Origin: an uncultured Prevotella sp.
Lineage (GTDB): Bacteria; Bacteroidota; Bacteroidia; Bacteroidales; Bacteroidaceae
Length of the DNA stretch: 64,000 bases
Reading direction: 5' to 3'
NCBI GenBank assembly: GCA_900316015.1
Contig: ONBG01000002.1
Coordinates: 1-64,000, forward strand
Part shown: piece after piece, positions 23,848 through 33,010 of the stretch
Layout of the letters: each line of letters opens with the position of its first letter
Numbering within the stretch: the stretch's first letter is position 1
Made by a program: the position numbers and the translations under genes
The notes under the pieces: generated by a model
Databases searched by the model: none
Told to the model about the DNA's origin: nothing
The model's input: only the letters and a program-made list of their open reading frames with translations

Positions 23848-25737
23848 TTACTCCTTTTTCTTCCTTGGTTTACGGCGAGCCCATCCTTCCTCACTAAAAT
23901 CTGGTTCCTCGCCTTTCAGCTTAAATGGCTTTCCCTTGATCAGATCGCGCCAATCGCCTTGATCGGCACGGCCTGATTGAGACCGACTGCCAGCATTCGC
24001 ATTCCTTCTTGAAGTTTTACCCTTTCGCTCATCAGCATACCGACCTCCCCGATCAGTCTTTCCACTACGGGTGGTCCGCCTTCCGCTCTCTTTTCCGTGT
24101 CCTGCCTCGTCAGCTTCATTACAGCGGACCTCTCTTCCTTTGTAGGTAGTTCCATTCAGTGCCCTCATCACTTTAGGCGCATCCTCCTCAGGAACCTCTA
24201 TATAGGAGAACTTGCTGAGCAAGTCAATATGTCCCACTTCCTGATGGCCGCGGACATGCTTATTAAGATACTGCATGATCTCGCCGGGATAAAAACCATC
24301 CGTCTTACCTAAATTGATAAACAGACGTGTATAGCCAGCTTCTGCCTCATGTTTCCGTCGCCCATTAGATACTTTCCCTTTGGAGCTTTCTTTCTTAGCA
24401 CGCCCAGACACCGGCTTCTCGATTTCTGGCGCATTGGCATAATACTGAAGGAACCTACCAAAGGTCATGCTGACGATTTTCTTGATGATATCCTCCTTGT
24501 CCACATATTCGAACTGGCGCATGATATCCTGCATATAAGGAGCGATCTGTTCCTCATCTACATCAACCTTCATGATCTCGTCCATCACCTTATAAAGTTG
24601 CTTCGTACAGATTTCCTGTGGCGTAGGGAGAGTCCCATCAATGAAATCTTTCCCGATTTCCTTTTCAATCGCCCGGATCTTAAACTTCTCACGTGTATGG
24701 ATGATAGAGATAGAAGTACCCTTCTTCCCGGCACGGCCTGTTCTTCCTGAGCGATGGGTATAGCTTTCTATATCATCTGGAAGACCGTAATTGATGACAT
24801 GGGTAAGATCATCCACGTCCAACCCACGGGCAGCGACATCCGTTGCCACCAATAACTGGGTCAGGTGTTGACGGAACTTCTGCATGGTCAAGTCACGTTG
24901 TTGCTGGGAAAGGTCGCCATGCAAAGCCTCTGCATTATAGCCATCCTTGATCAACTTATCAGCGATCTCCTGTGTTTCTATCTTGGTACGGCAGAAGATA
25001 ATAGCATAGATTCTTGGATAATAGTCAACGATCCGTTTCAAAGCCAAGTATTTATCCTTGGCATTGACAAGATAATAGATATGGTTGACATTTTCAGCCC
25101 CCTCATTTCTACTTCCTACGACAATTTCCTTATAATCATGGAGATAGCTTACGGCAATCTTCTCGATTTCCTTACTCATGGTAGCCGAGAACAGAAGTGT
25201 ATTATGCTCACCCGTCAGTCCCTCAAAAATTTCGTTGATGCTATCAGAGAAGCCCATGTTCAGCATCTCATCCGCCTCATCAAGCACGACATTATTCACA
25301 GCCCCCAATTGAGCTACACCACGGTGCATCAAGTCGATCAATCGCCCTGGTGTGGCCACAATGATCTGTACGCCATGCTTGAGGGTACGGATCTGCGTCT
25401 CGATAGAAGCCCCTCCATAGACAGGAACGATGTGCATTCCATCAATATACTTAGCAAAATCATTGAGATCATCCGCGATCTGCAAACAGAGTTCGCGGGT
25501 AGGGCTCAAAATCAGAGCCTGAGTTACCTTTTGAGAAGGATCTACCTTCTGTAAAATAGGGATACCAAACGCAGCCGTCTTCCCCGTACCCGTCTGCGCC
25601 AATGCAATTACATCATTTCCTTCACCAAGTAAATACGGGATTACTTCTTCCTGAACGGGCATAGGCCGTTCAAAGCCCAGCTCCGTAATAGCGCGGCGAA
25701 TCTCTTCGCTCACGCCCAATTCTTCAAATGTCTTCAA
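23848..25737 (-). CDS. DEAD-box ATP-dependent RNA helicase with DbpA-type RNA-binding domain
   Basis: Cytoplasmic RNA helicase for ribosome assembly or RNA decay. Motifs in order: PMPVQ (Q motif), AQTGTGKT, PTRELCLQ, ATPGRLIDL, VLDEADEML, FSATMS and HRSGRTGRAG. A DbpA-like RNA-binding domain follows (TRLFINLGKTDGF), then an Arg/Gly/Lys-rich tail. I choose a TTG start at 25737 (MKTFEELGVSEE, the usual family N-terminus). An in-frame ATG at 25764 lies inside the predicted -7 box TACCTTTG, so it would not be transcribed. Length from TTG is 629 residues. Confidence 0.93.
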   Translation of the reverse strand: MKTFEELGVSEEIRRAITELGFERPMPVQEEVIPYLLGEGNDVIALAQTGTGKTAAFGIPILQKVDPSQKVTQALILSPTRELCLQIADDLNDFAKYIDGMHIVPVYGGASIETQIRTLKHGVQIIVATPGRLIDLMHRGVAQLGAVNNVVLDEADEMLNMGFSDSINEIFEGLTGEHNTLLFSATMSKEIEKIAVSYLHDYKEIVVGSRNEGAENVNHIYYLVNAKDKYLALKRIVDYYPRIYAIIFCRTKIETQEIADKLIKDGYNAEALHGDLSQQQRDLTMQKFRQHLTQLLVATDVAARGLDVDDLTHVINYGLPDDIESYTHRSGRTGRAGKKGTSISIIHTREKFKIRAIEKEIGKDFIDGTLPTPQEICTKQLYKVMDEIMKVDVDEEQIAPYMQDIMRQFEYVDKEDIIKKIVSMTFGRFLQYYANAPEIEKPVSGRAKKESSKGKVSNGRRKHEAEAGYTRLFINLGKTDGFYPGEIMQYLNKHVRGHQEVGHIDLLSKFSYIEVPEEDAPKVMRALNGTTYKGREVRCNEADEAGHGKESGRRTTRSGKTDRGGRYADERKGKTSRRNANAGSRSQSGRADQGDWRDLIKGKPFKLKGEEPDFSEEGWARRKPRKKKE

Positions 25738-25761
25738 ATAGTGTATATATAAATTCGAGTG

Positions 25762-25769
25762 CAAAGGTA
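25762..25769 (-). promoter_or_regulatory. Predicted -7 box of the helicase gene
   Basis: TACCTTTG on the minus strand, 25 bp before the TTG codon at 25737. The -33 region is poor. It decides the helicase start choice. Confidence 0.55.
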
Positions 25770-25865
25770 GTGAAAATTAATGAGTTACAGAATTTTAGCA
25801 TTATTTATTTTGTATTTTTAGCGAAAACCTTTATCTTTATGCCTTCAAAAAGAAAAGACATTGAC

Positions 25866-26396
25866 ATGAAAATAGCAATTTTTTGTTCTGCCAACGACCA
25901 GATCGTCCCTCCCTATCTCGAGGCAACAACAGAACTGGGGCATTGGATGGCAAAGAACGGTCATACCTTAGTATACGGAGGATGTAACTCAGGACTGATG
26001 GAATGCATTGGGAAAGCCGTACACGAGGCTGGTGGCACGACGATTGGTGTCATTCCATCCTTGATAGAAAAAGGGGGCAGGATCTCTGACTTCGTAGATG
26101 TCACCATCCTCTGTGACAATCTCAGTGACAGGAAAGACCTGATGGAAAGTCATAGTGACATTGCCATTGCCCTTCCCGGAGGTATCGGCACTTTGGATGA
26201 AATTTTCACTTTGGCATCTTCCAACACCATCGGTTATCACCACAAGAAGGTGATACTTTATAACATAGAAGGATGCTGGGACGCTCTCATTGGCCTGCTT
26301 GATGACCTGCAGAACCGCGGCATGATTCGGGGCGACTACCACCAACAAATAGGAATCGCCACGAATCTGGAACAGCTTCAACAGCTTTTAGGCTAA
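25866..26396 (+). CDS. LOG-family (TIGR00730) nucleotide phosphoribohydrolase-like protein
   Basis: Small Rossmann-fold protein, 176 residues from the ATG at 25866. Family members cleave nucleoside 5'-monophosphates (cytokinin riboside monophosphate in plants); the bacterial substrate is usually untested. The start MKIAIFCSAND, the glycine-rich YGGCNSGLM and the active-site motif ALPGGIGTLDE are all present. In-frame ATGs exist at 25839 and further upstream; 25866 is chosen because the family begins at the first beta-strand. Its stop codon overlaps the stop of the convergent symporter gene by 4 bp. Confidence 0.88.
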   Translation: MKIAIFCSANDQIVPPYLEATTELGHWMAKNGHTLVYGGCNSGLMECIGKAVHEAGGTTIGVIPSLIEKGGRISDFVDVTILCDNLSDRKDLMESHSDIAIALPGGIGTLDEIFTLASSNTIGYHHKKVILYNIEGCWDALIGLLDDLQNRGMIRGDYHQQIGIATNLEQLQQLLG

Positions 26397-27601
26397 GCAT
26401 CTAACTTGTCTTCTCCCAGAGGAATAGGACTCGCCTTACCGTTTCTTTCGCCCTTGAACAATTTATCGATGACCAAGGCGATGGCTCCATCTCCCGTTAC
26501 ATTGCAGGCCGTACCGAAACTGTCCATCGCAATATAAAGGGCGATCATCAATGCCTGCGCATCCGCATCAAAGCCGAGAATAGAAGCCAAAGGTCCCAAG
26601 GCTGCCATAATCGCGCCACCAGGGACACCCGGACCTGCCACCATGCAAATGCCTAACATCAAGATGAAATTCAGGAACAAGCCCAAATCATGCGGCAAGC
26701 CGTTAAGCAGGCAAATCGTCAAGGCACAAGCCGTGATTTTCATAGCACTACCTGACATGTGAATGGTTGCACAAAGAGGAATCGTAAACCCAGCAATGCC
26801 CTTACTAACCCCATTTTTCTCTGTTTGCCTTAAAGTCACAGGAATCGTTGCCGCAGAAGAAGAGGTACCCAAAGCCGTCATATAAGCAGGCAACATGGTC
26901 CATAACAAGCGGAAAGGATTCTTTTTGACGATCCCTCCCGCAATACAGAACTGATAAATTAGTATCACGACATGCAGGACAACGATGACACAGATAATCT
27001 TGGCAAAGACCGTCAGGATATGGTAGACCTGTCCAGACATTGTCATTGAAAGGAAAATGCCAAAAATGTACAAAGGCAATAAGGGGATCAAAACCTTCTC
27101 AATGGTCTTGCTGATCACCACCTGGAACTCGTCAAAAATACCTTTCAACTTCGCCAACCGACAATTGGCAATACACAAGCCTACAACAAAAGAAAAAACC
27201 AAGGCAGACATTACCTCCACCATAGCCGGTATCTCAACCGTAAAATACGGGGAAATATCCTCTGGCTTGGTCACATTTTCTGCAGAGGTGGATACGACCA
27301 TATCTGGGAACAGCCAGGAGCCGGTCCCATATGACAAAAGTCCGGCAAACACTGTATCTACATACGCAATGACAACCGTCACAAGCAACAGCTTACCCGC
27401 GCCACTACCGATATCTGCAATGGCAGGAGTCACCAATCCAATAATGATCAACGGGACCAAAAAGCCCAACAGTTGACTGAACAGCGAATTGAACGTGACA
27501 AAAACCCGTACCCACGGCAAGGTCAAAACATTGCCCAAGAGTACTCCAAGGATAATCGCAACAATTATCCTTGGCAGTAAACCGAACTTTACCCTTTTCA
27601 T
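26393..27601 (-). CDS. Dicarboxylate/amino acid:cation symporter (DAACS family)
   Basis: Inner-membrane carrier, 402 residues, importing glutamate/aspartate, serine/threonine or C4-dicarboxylates with Na+ or H+. It has many hydrophobic segments. The family's serine-rich hairpin is LGTSSSAATIPVTL, and the substrate-binding region near the end reads MDSFGTACNVTGDGAIALVI. It starts 31 bp after the flavodiiron gene and may belong to the same operon. The exact substrate cannot be told from sequence. Confidence 0.92.
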   Translation of the reverse strand: MKRVKFGLLPRIIVAIILGVLLGNVLTLPWVRVFVTFNSLFSQLLGFLVPLIIIGLVTPAIADIGSGAGKLLLVTVVIAYVDTVFAGLLSYGTGSWLFPDMVVSTSAENVTKPEDISPYFTVEIPAMVEVMSALVFSFVVGLCIANCRLAKLKGIFDEFQVVISKTIEKVLIPLLPLYIFGIFLSMTMSGQVYHILTVFAKIICVIVVLHVVILIYQFCIAGGIVKKNPFRLLWTMLPAYMTALGTSSSAATIPVTLRQTEKNGVSKGIAGFTIPLCATIHMSGSAMKITACALTICLLNGLPHDLGLFLNFILMLGICMVAGPGVPGGAIMAALGPLASILGFDADAQALMIALYIAMDSFGTACNVTGDGAIALVIDKLFKGERNGKASPIPLGEDKLDA

Positions 27602-27632
27602 GCTTAGATTATTAATTAAATATTACGAAAAC

Positions 27633-28820
27633 TTATTCTCGCAGCAAACGTTCAGCCATCGCTCTCCCCAATGCCTCACACTGGGCTTTTGTTTCGGGAG
27701 TAAGTGCTTGTTTCATTTCTACAGGAGTACCTACTGCCTCGAAGTGCAAACGAGTGTCATTCCATTCTTGAATCTTTGCGACAGCCTTACTTGCCCATCC
27801 ATAGCTACCAAACCAACCCAAGAGATGGTTCTTAATATCCTTATTCGCCACTTCTGCCAGCAACACATCCATCTCATGGTAAAGACCCGTGTTGTAAGTA
27901 GGTGCGCCGACAATAAGCCCTTGATAGCGGAAGATATCACGAAGGATATAGGAATGATGGGTCTTCGAAACATTATACATCTTTATATCCTTCACGCCTG
28001 CCTGACTTGCCGCACGGGCAATGACCTCCGCCATACGTTCCGTATTGCCATACATAGTACCGTAGCATATAACCAACCCAGGATCCGTCTCATATTTACT
28101 CATCTTTTCGTACATGCTAATCACCTTCTGAACATGATCATGCCATACAGGTCCATGAGTAGAACAAATATAATCAAGTTTGACACCCGCCAACTTCTTC
28201 AGCGCATTTTGCACGGGAATGCCATATTTCCCAACTATATTACTATAATAGCGAACCATATCCAACCAATAATCATCACTGTTGATCTCGCTGTCAATGA
28301 TCCCACCGTTCAAAGCTCCAAAGCAACCAAACGCATCCATGGAGAAGAGCACATGGTCTGTCACATCCAAGGTCATCATCGTCTCTGGCCAGTGCACCAT
28401 CGGCGTGAGGAAGAAATTCAAGGTATGATGCCCCAGTTCAAGGGAATCCCCGTTCTTCACCTCAACCTCCTGATCCTTCACGCCATAAAATCCCTCCATC
28501 ATACCAAAGGTTTTCTTATTTCCTATGACCTGAATGTTCGGATAATATTTCCTGACCAAGGAAATTGACCCACTATGATCTGGCTCCATGTGGTTGATGA
28601 CCAGATAGTCAATGGGACGATCACCAATTACTTCGTGGATATTCTCTAAGAACTGGGTGAAGAAATCAACTTGCACGGTATCTATCAGACAAACCTTATC
28701 ATCGTCAATCAGATAAGAATTATAAGAAATACCATCCGGTAAAGGCCATAATCCCTCAAAGAGACTCTTGTTACGGTCATTTACGCCTACATAGTAGATT
28801 TTGTTTGTAATTTCGATCAT
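27633..28820 (-). CDS. Flavodiiron protein (FprA/Roo type)
   Basis: Cytoplasmic oxygen or nitric-oxide reductase, 395 residues. The N-terminal metallo-beta-lactamase-like domain binds the diiron centre through HMEPDHSGS (HxExDH). Other ligands are likely in the MVHWPETM and DAFGCFG regions. The C-terminal flavodoxin domain begins near residue 255 with ICYGTMYGNTERMAE, which binds FMN. It detoxifies O2 or NO in an anaerobe, consistent with the ahpCF genes elsewhere. It starts 10 bp after the kinase gene. Confidence 0.95.
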   Translation of the reverse strand: MIEITNKIYYVGVNDRNKSLFEGLWPLPDGISYNSYLIDDDKVCLIDTVQVDFFTQFLENIHEVIGDRPIDYLVINHMEPDHSGSISLVRKYYPNIQVIGNKKTFGMMEGFYGVKDQEVEVKNGDSLELGHHTLNFFLTPMVHWPETMMTLDVTDHVLFSMDAFGCFGALNGGIIDSEINSDDYWLDMVRYYSNIVGKYGIPVQNALKKLAGVKLDYICSTHGPVWHDHVQKVISMYEKMSKYETDPGLVICYGTMYGNTERMAEVIARAASQAGVKDIKMYNVSKTHHSYILRDIFRYQGLIVGAPTYNTGLYHEMDVLLAEVANKDIKNHLLGWFGSYGWASKAVAKIQEWNDTRLHFEAVGTPVEMKQALTPETKAQCEALGRAMAERLLRE

Positions 28821-28830
28821 AACGTATATC

Positions 28831-29772
28831 TTATTTATTGAATTCTTCTTTCATTTTTTCTCCGAACTCTGGGGAGATATAATTATAGATACTCTTACAG
28901 CACTCAGAGGAGAACATTAAGGCACAATGCATGACATGATCCCATTGCTCTGAAGTCAGTCCCTGCTCAATCGTATCTCGAGTAATATTGTATTTCAGAA
29001 GTCCATAGATAAAACCAGCATTGAAATTATCGCCTGCTCCAATCGTGCTGACTGTATCCGTAGCCAGCACTGGGTATTCCTTCTGGAATCCACTATCAGC
29101 CCTTAAAACGACGGGCTTTGCTCCGTTGGTATAGATAAACTTCTTGCAATAGAATGAAATCTCAGCATTATAGACCTTATTCGGATCATCCATCTTATAC
29201 AATACATCAAAGTCTTCCTTGCTACCACGGACAATATCCGCATATTCAAAATTCTCAAGGAGGTTCGGAGTGATCTTCATGACCTCATTCCGATGTGCTG
29301 ACCGGAAGTTCACATCATAATAGATGATGGCACCATGATTGCGCGCATATTCCAACAATCCTGTTATTTGGGGGCGGATTACCGGATTGACCGCATAATA
29401 AGAGCCAAAGATCACAATATCGTCCTGTGCAATATCCGGATAGACAAAATCCAGTTGGTCATGAGGATGATCTTTATAAAAGAGATATTCTGCATCATTG
29501 TGATCATCCAGAAAGGCAAGTGAGATCGGGGACTTACTTTCGTGGAAAATATTGACATTATCTGCATTTACTCCATTCTCTTTCAGAAACCCTATCACAT
29601 ACCTACCCACACGGTCATTACCTGCCTCACTAATGAAAGTGGTGTGAATGCCAGAACGACCCAATGAGATGATCCCATTAAATGTGGAGCCACCCGGATA
29701 AGCCCCTATCGGCTGTCCTTTTTTGAATATAATGTCGAGAACAGTCTCGCCAATACCTATTACTTTACGCAT
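28831..29772 (-). CDS. PfkB-family carbohydrate kinase
   Basis: Cytoplasmic ribokinase/fructokinase-type sugar kinase, 313 residues from the ATG at 29772 (an in-frame ATG at 29814 would add 14 atypical residues). The opening KVIGIGETVLDIIF is followed by PGGSTFNGIISLGRSG (substrate-binding and PfkB signature 1). The C-terminal signature STIGAGDNFNAGFIYGLL carries the anion hole and catalytic Asp in GAGD. Fructose is a reasonable guess but not proved. First gene of the probable kinase-flavodiiron-symporter operon, divergent from the M16 peptidase. Confidence 0.93.
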   Translation of the reverse strand: MRKVIGIGETVLDIIFKKGQPIGAYPGGSTFNGIISLGRSGIHTTFISEAGNDRVGRYVIGFLKENGVNADNVNIFHESKSPISLAFLDDHNDAEYLFYKDHPHDQLDFVYPDIAQDDIVIFGSYYAVNPVIRPQITGLLEYARNHGAIIYYDVNFRSAHRNEVMKITPNLLENFEYADIVRGSKEDFDVLYKMDDPNKVYNAEISFYCKKFIYTNGAKPVVLRADSGFQKEYPVLATDTVSTIGAGDNFNAGFIYGLLKYNITRDTIEQGLTSEQWDHVMHCALMFSSECCKSIYNYISPEFGEKMKEEFNK

Positions 29773-29833
29773 CCTTTTTATGTTTGATTTGCAAATATCA
29801 TCATTTTTAATCAAATAACAAAGTAAAATTTGT

Positions 29834-29841
29834 TATTTTTG
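29834..29841 (+). promoter_or_regulatory. Predicted -7 box of the M16 peptidase gene, near-leaderless
   Basis: TATTTTTG ends 8 nt before the ATG at 29850, so the transcript probably starts within a few nucleotides of the start codon. No convincing -33 element is visible. Confidence 0.5.
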
Positions 29842-29849
29842 CATCCATC

Positions 29850-31076
29850 ATGGAATATAATACTTGTACATTACATAATGGACTTCGCATCATCCATCTA
29901 CCAAGCGCTTCCCCTGTCGTTTATTGTGGATATGAAGTGAACGCAGGAGCCCGTGATGAAGATCCTGAAGAAGCAGGCATGGCGCATTTTTGTGAGCACA
30001 TGACTTTTAAAGGAACCTCACGCCGTAAGGCATGGCATATCCTGCACTACTTAGAATGCGTAGGTGGTAATTTGAATGCCTATACAAACAAAGAGGAAAC
30101 AGTATACTATGCTACGATCCAAAAAGAGCATATTGGGCGTGCCATTGACCTACTCACAGACATGACCTTTCATAGTACCTATCCTCAAAACGAGATCGAC
30201 AAAGAAGTAGAAGTCATCTGCGATGAAATCGAGATTTACAAGGACTCTCCTGCCGACCTGATCTATGACGAATTTGAAAATACCATTTTCGAAGGACATC
30301 CCTTAGGGCATTACATTTTAGGTGAAGCCCAACAGATCCGCCACTACACGACAGAAGATGCCCTACGATTTGTCCATCGTTACTATAGACCGGACAATGC
30401 CATTTTTTTCGTATATGGTGATGTAGACTTCAAGAAAATAATCAGGTTGTTAAAGAGCGCGACGATAGACCTATGCCCGTCCCCGTCATTAACAACAAAT
30501 GTCCTTCCGGTCTTCCCTCCTTATCAGCCAAAGGAGGTCATCAAAGATGTTAACACCCACCAGACACATGTCATGATTGGCAACAGAGGCTATGGCGCAC
30601 ACCATCCCCAAAGGATAGCCCTATACTTATTGAACAATATTTTAGGAGGATCCGGTTCAACAGCACGCCTGAACGTATCGCTAAGGGAACATCACGGCCT
30701 TGTCTATACGGTAGAAGGGATCATGTTTAACTATTGCGATACAGGGGTATGGGGCATCTATTTTGGATGTGACTCCCAAGACATTGGCAAATGTAAAAGA
30801 TTAGTACGGAAGGAACTGGACAAGATGATGGAAAAGCCTCTGACAGAGACGCAATTGCGTGCAGCCAAGAAACAAATCAAAGGCCAGATTGCCGTGGCTT
30901 GTGATAATCGCGAGAATTTTGCATTAGACTTCGGGAAGAGTTTCTTACACTATGGTTGGAAAAAAGATATTGCCCACCTTTTTCAACAGATAGACGCGGT
31001 CACTGCCGATGAGATTCAACAAGTGGCTCAGGATCTCTTTGTTCCAGACCAACTGACAACCCTCATTTTCAAATAA
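29850..31076 (+). CDS. M16-family (insulinase/processing peptidase-like) zinc protease
   Basis: Metalloprotease, 408 residues, the length of single-unit bacterial M16 peptidases. The inverted zinc motif is HFCEH (HxxEH) in GMAHFCEHMTFKG, with the third ligand Glu in EVEVICDEIEIY about 75 residues on. The second M16 domain includes the YTVEGIMFNY region. No signal peptide is visible, so it is probably cytoplasmic. It is followed after 11 bp by the heparinase-like gene and is likely cotranscribed with it. Confidence 0.93.
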   Translation: MEYNTCTLHNGLRIIHLPSASPVVYCGYEVNAGARDEDPEEAGMAHFCEHMTFKGTSRRKAWHILHYLECVGGNLNAYTNKEETVYYATIQKEHIGRAIDLLTDMTFHSTYPQNEIDKEVEVICDEIEIYKDSPADLIYDEFENTIFEGHPLGHYILGEAQQIRHYTTEDALRFVHRYYRPDNAIFFVYGDVDFKKIIRLLKSATIDLCPSPSLTTNVLPVFPPYQPKEVIKDVNTHQTHVMIGNRGYGAHHPQRIALYLLNNILGGSGSTARLNVSLREHHGLVYTVEGIMFNYCDTGVWGIYFGCDSQDIGKCKRLVRKELDKMMEKPLTETQLRAAKKQIKGQIAVACDNRENFALDFGKSFLHYGWKKDIAHLFQQIDAVTADEIQQVAQDLFVPDQLTTLIFK

Positions 31077-31087
31077 CATGATACCCT

Positions 31088-32959
31088 ATGAAACATCTGC
31101 TCATCTTATGGTTCTTCCTATGTGCCAATAACCTCCTTGCCAATACCCTGTTGTCGGATCAATATACGTACAGTTTCATGGAAGACAACCTTGTCTCTCC
31201 TGAGAAATTCTACCCTGTTCCACAAGCCGGGAATGCATTCTGGCAACGAGCCAATCTTCTGCAATACCGTTCCAGCTATATCCATGATGGTGAGCTATAT
31301 TTAGGAAAGCCATGGATATCCCTCCCTGCATGGGAGTTTGCCCGATATAAAAGGGATGGGAATAGGTCTGGATATGAAGCCATTTATTTCAGGAAGCGCA
31401 AGCAATTTGCCAAACTCGTCTTAGCAGAAATACTTGAAGGCAAGGGCAGATTCCTGCCAGACATCGTCAATGGACTACAAAGTACCTTAGAAGAGACCTG
31501 GTGGGGGTTACCCGCACATCAAGCCAACCCCTATCCCGTCGATGACAACCAAGTCGTTGACCTATTCAACGCTGAGACAAGCAGTATGATCGCCTGGACG
31601 AAATACATGCTTGAGCCTCAACTTGACTCCATCTCTCCCCTACTTTGCCAAAGAATAGACAAAGAGATCAAGCGCAGGATTCTCATCCCCGCTCTTCATG
31701 AGAACTATTGGTGGAAGACTGCTGGCATGAACTGGAATCCTTGGATATGTTCTAACTGGCTCACCTGTGTCTTGTTCTGCGAGGGGAACAGACAGGAACA
31801 AGTTGACGCAGTATGCCAGATTATAGATTGCATGGATCATTTCATCAAAGCTTACCCTGCAGACGGTGGATGCGATGAAGGTGCCGGATATTGGGATCGG
31901 GCATCAGCATCCCTTTTTGAGTGCCTAAACCTGCTATTTAAAGCCACGAATCACAAGGTGGACGTTCGTGGCAATGCTAAGATCGAAGCCATGATAAGCT
32001 ATATTTACAAAATGTATATTGGAAACGGGTGGTTCGTGGACTTTGCAGATACCCATGCGAACAGGAATCTGGCACAGTTGAACATCGTCTATCCTTTGTC
32101 ACTAGCCATCCCACGACCGGCCATGCAAGCGTTTGTCTCATCTCTTTTTACCGACCTGCAATGGAAGGACCACCCCTCACAATGCTATGAGAATAGCGGG
32201 AACTGGCCCACCCTTGGAAGAGAGCTTATCTTCCTAAGTTGCATACAGAAATACGGAATTCCTTCCTATCAAAAGCCAAAGAAACAAGAGGACGTCTGGT
32301 TGAACGACTTGCAAATCATGGCACTACATCGAGGACGACTTTTCCTCGCAGCAAAAGGAGGGACAAATGGAGAGAGCCATAACCATAATGATGTTGGATC
32401 CTTCATTGTTTATGCAGATAATGAGCCCTTGCTGATTGATCCTGCCGTAGGCGACTACACGTCCCAAACATTCAGCAAAAGACGATATGAGATATGGACC
32501 ATGCAATCTGCCTATCATAACCTTCCCACCATCAACGGGACAATGGAAAAAAACGGCAAGGAGTTCGGGGCAAGGAATGTCATGTTCAAGGACGGGATTC
32601 TCACCATGGACATTAGCCAAGCCTATCCTAAAGATGCACATGTCAAGAAATGGGTACGTACCATTCGAATGGGGAAGAAGGTCACGATCACAGAAAGCTA
32701 TCAGTTGGATCGCTATGCTAAGCCCTCTACCCTGACCTTTATGACTCCATATAAGCCCGATCTTTCCAAACAAGGAACCATCAGAATAAACGGTCATGCC
32801 CTACGCTACAATCAGGAACAAATGGAGGCAACGGTTGAGGATATCAGTGGAATGTTAGATGCGACCCTATCCAAGATGTGGGGAGCGCACCTATACCGTA
32901 TCCTATTGACAATCAAAGGGAAACAACTTCACAATCAACTTCAATATACCGTGAATTGA
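31088..32959 (+). CDS. Secreted heparinase II/III-family polysaccharide lyase-like protein
   Basis: 623-residue exported protein. A signal peptide (MKHLLILWFFLCANNLLAN) is followed by an alpha/alpha-toroid (WWKTAGMNWNPWICSNW, GGCDEGAGYWDRA) and then the anti-parallel beta-sandwich of the heparinase II/III family, with the hallmark GESHNHNDVGSF near residue 430. Family members cleave uronate-containing glycosaminoglycans or alginate by beta-elimination. The substrate here is unknown, and no sulfatase, susCD or unsaturated-glucuronyl hydrolase is adjacent, so it is an orphan. Downstream of the M16 peptidase. Confidence 0.85.
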   Translation: MKHLLILWFFLCANNLLANTLLSDQYTYSFMEDNLVSPEKFYPVPQAGNAFWQRANLLQYRSSYIHDGELYLGKPWISLPAWEFARYKRDGNRSGYEAIYFRKRKQFAKLVLAEILEGKGRFLPDIVNGLQSTLEETWWGLPAHQANPYPVDDNQVVDLFNAETSSMIAWTKYMLEPQLDSISPLLCQRIDKEIKRRILIPALHENYWWKTAGMNWNPWICSNWLTCVLFCEGNRQEQVDAVCQIIDCMDHFIKAYPADGGCDEGAGYWDRASASLFECLNLLFKATNHKVDVRGNAKIEAMISYIYKMYIGNGWFVDFADTHANRNLAQLNIVYPLSLAIPRPAMQAFVSSLFTDLQWKDHPSQCYENSGNWPTLGRELIFLSCIQKYGIPSYQKPKKQEDVWLNDLQIMALHRGRLFLAAKGGTNGESHNHNDVGSFIVYADNEPLLIDPAVGDYTSQTFSKRRYEIWTMQSAYHNLPTINGTMEKNGKEFGARNVMFKDGILTMDISQAYPKDAHVKKWVRTIRMGKKVTITESYQLDRYAKPSTLTFMTPYKPDLSKQGTIRINGHALRYNQEQMEATVEDISGMLDATLSKMWGAHLYRILLTIKGKQLHNQLQYTVN

Positions 32960-33010
32960 CAAATAGCCATGCAGCTTCCTCCACAAACGTGCCGATCTAT
33001 TTTAATGGAA

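Noticed and set aside
24865-25554. 229-codon frame antisense to the helicase
   Set aside because: Opposes the conserved DEAD-box motifs and shows no family signature.
27489-28568. 359-codon frame antisense to the symporter and flavodiiron genes
   Set aside because: The opposite strand encodes two clear conserved proteins; the frame has no domain and is a composition shadow.
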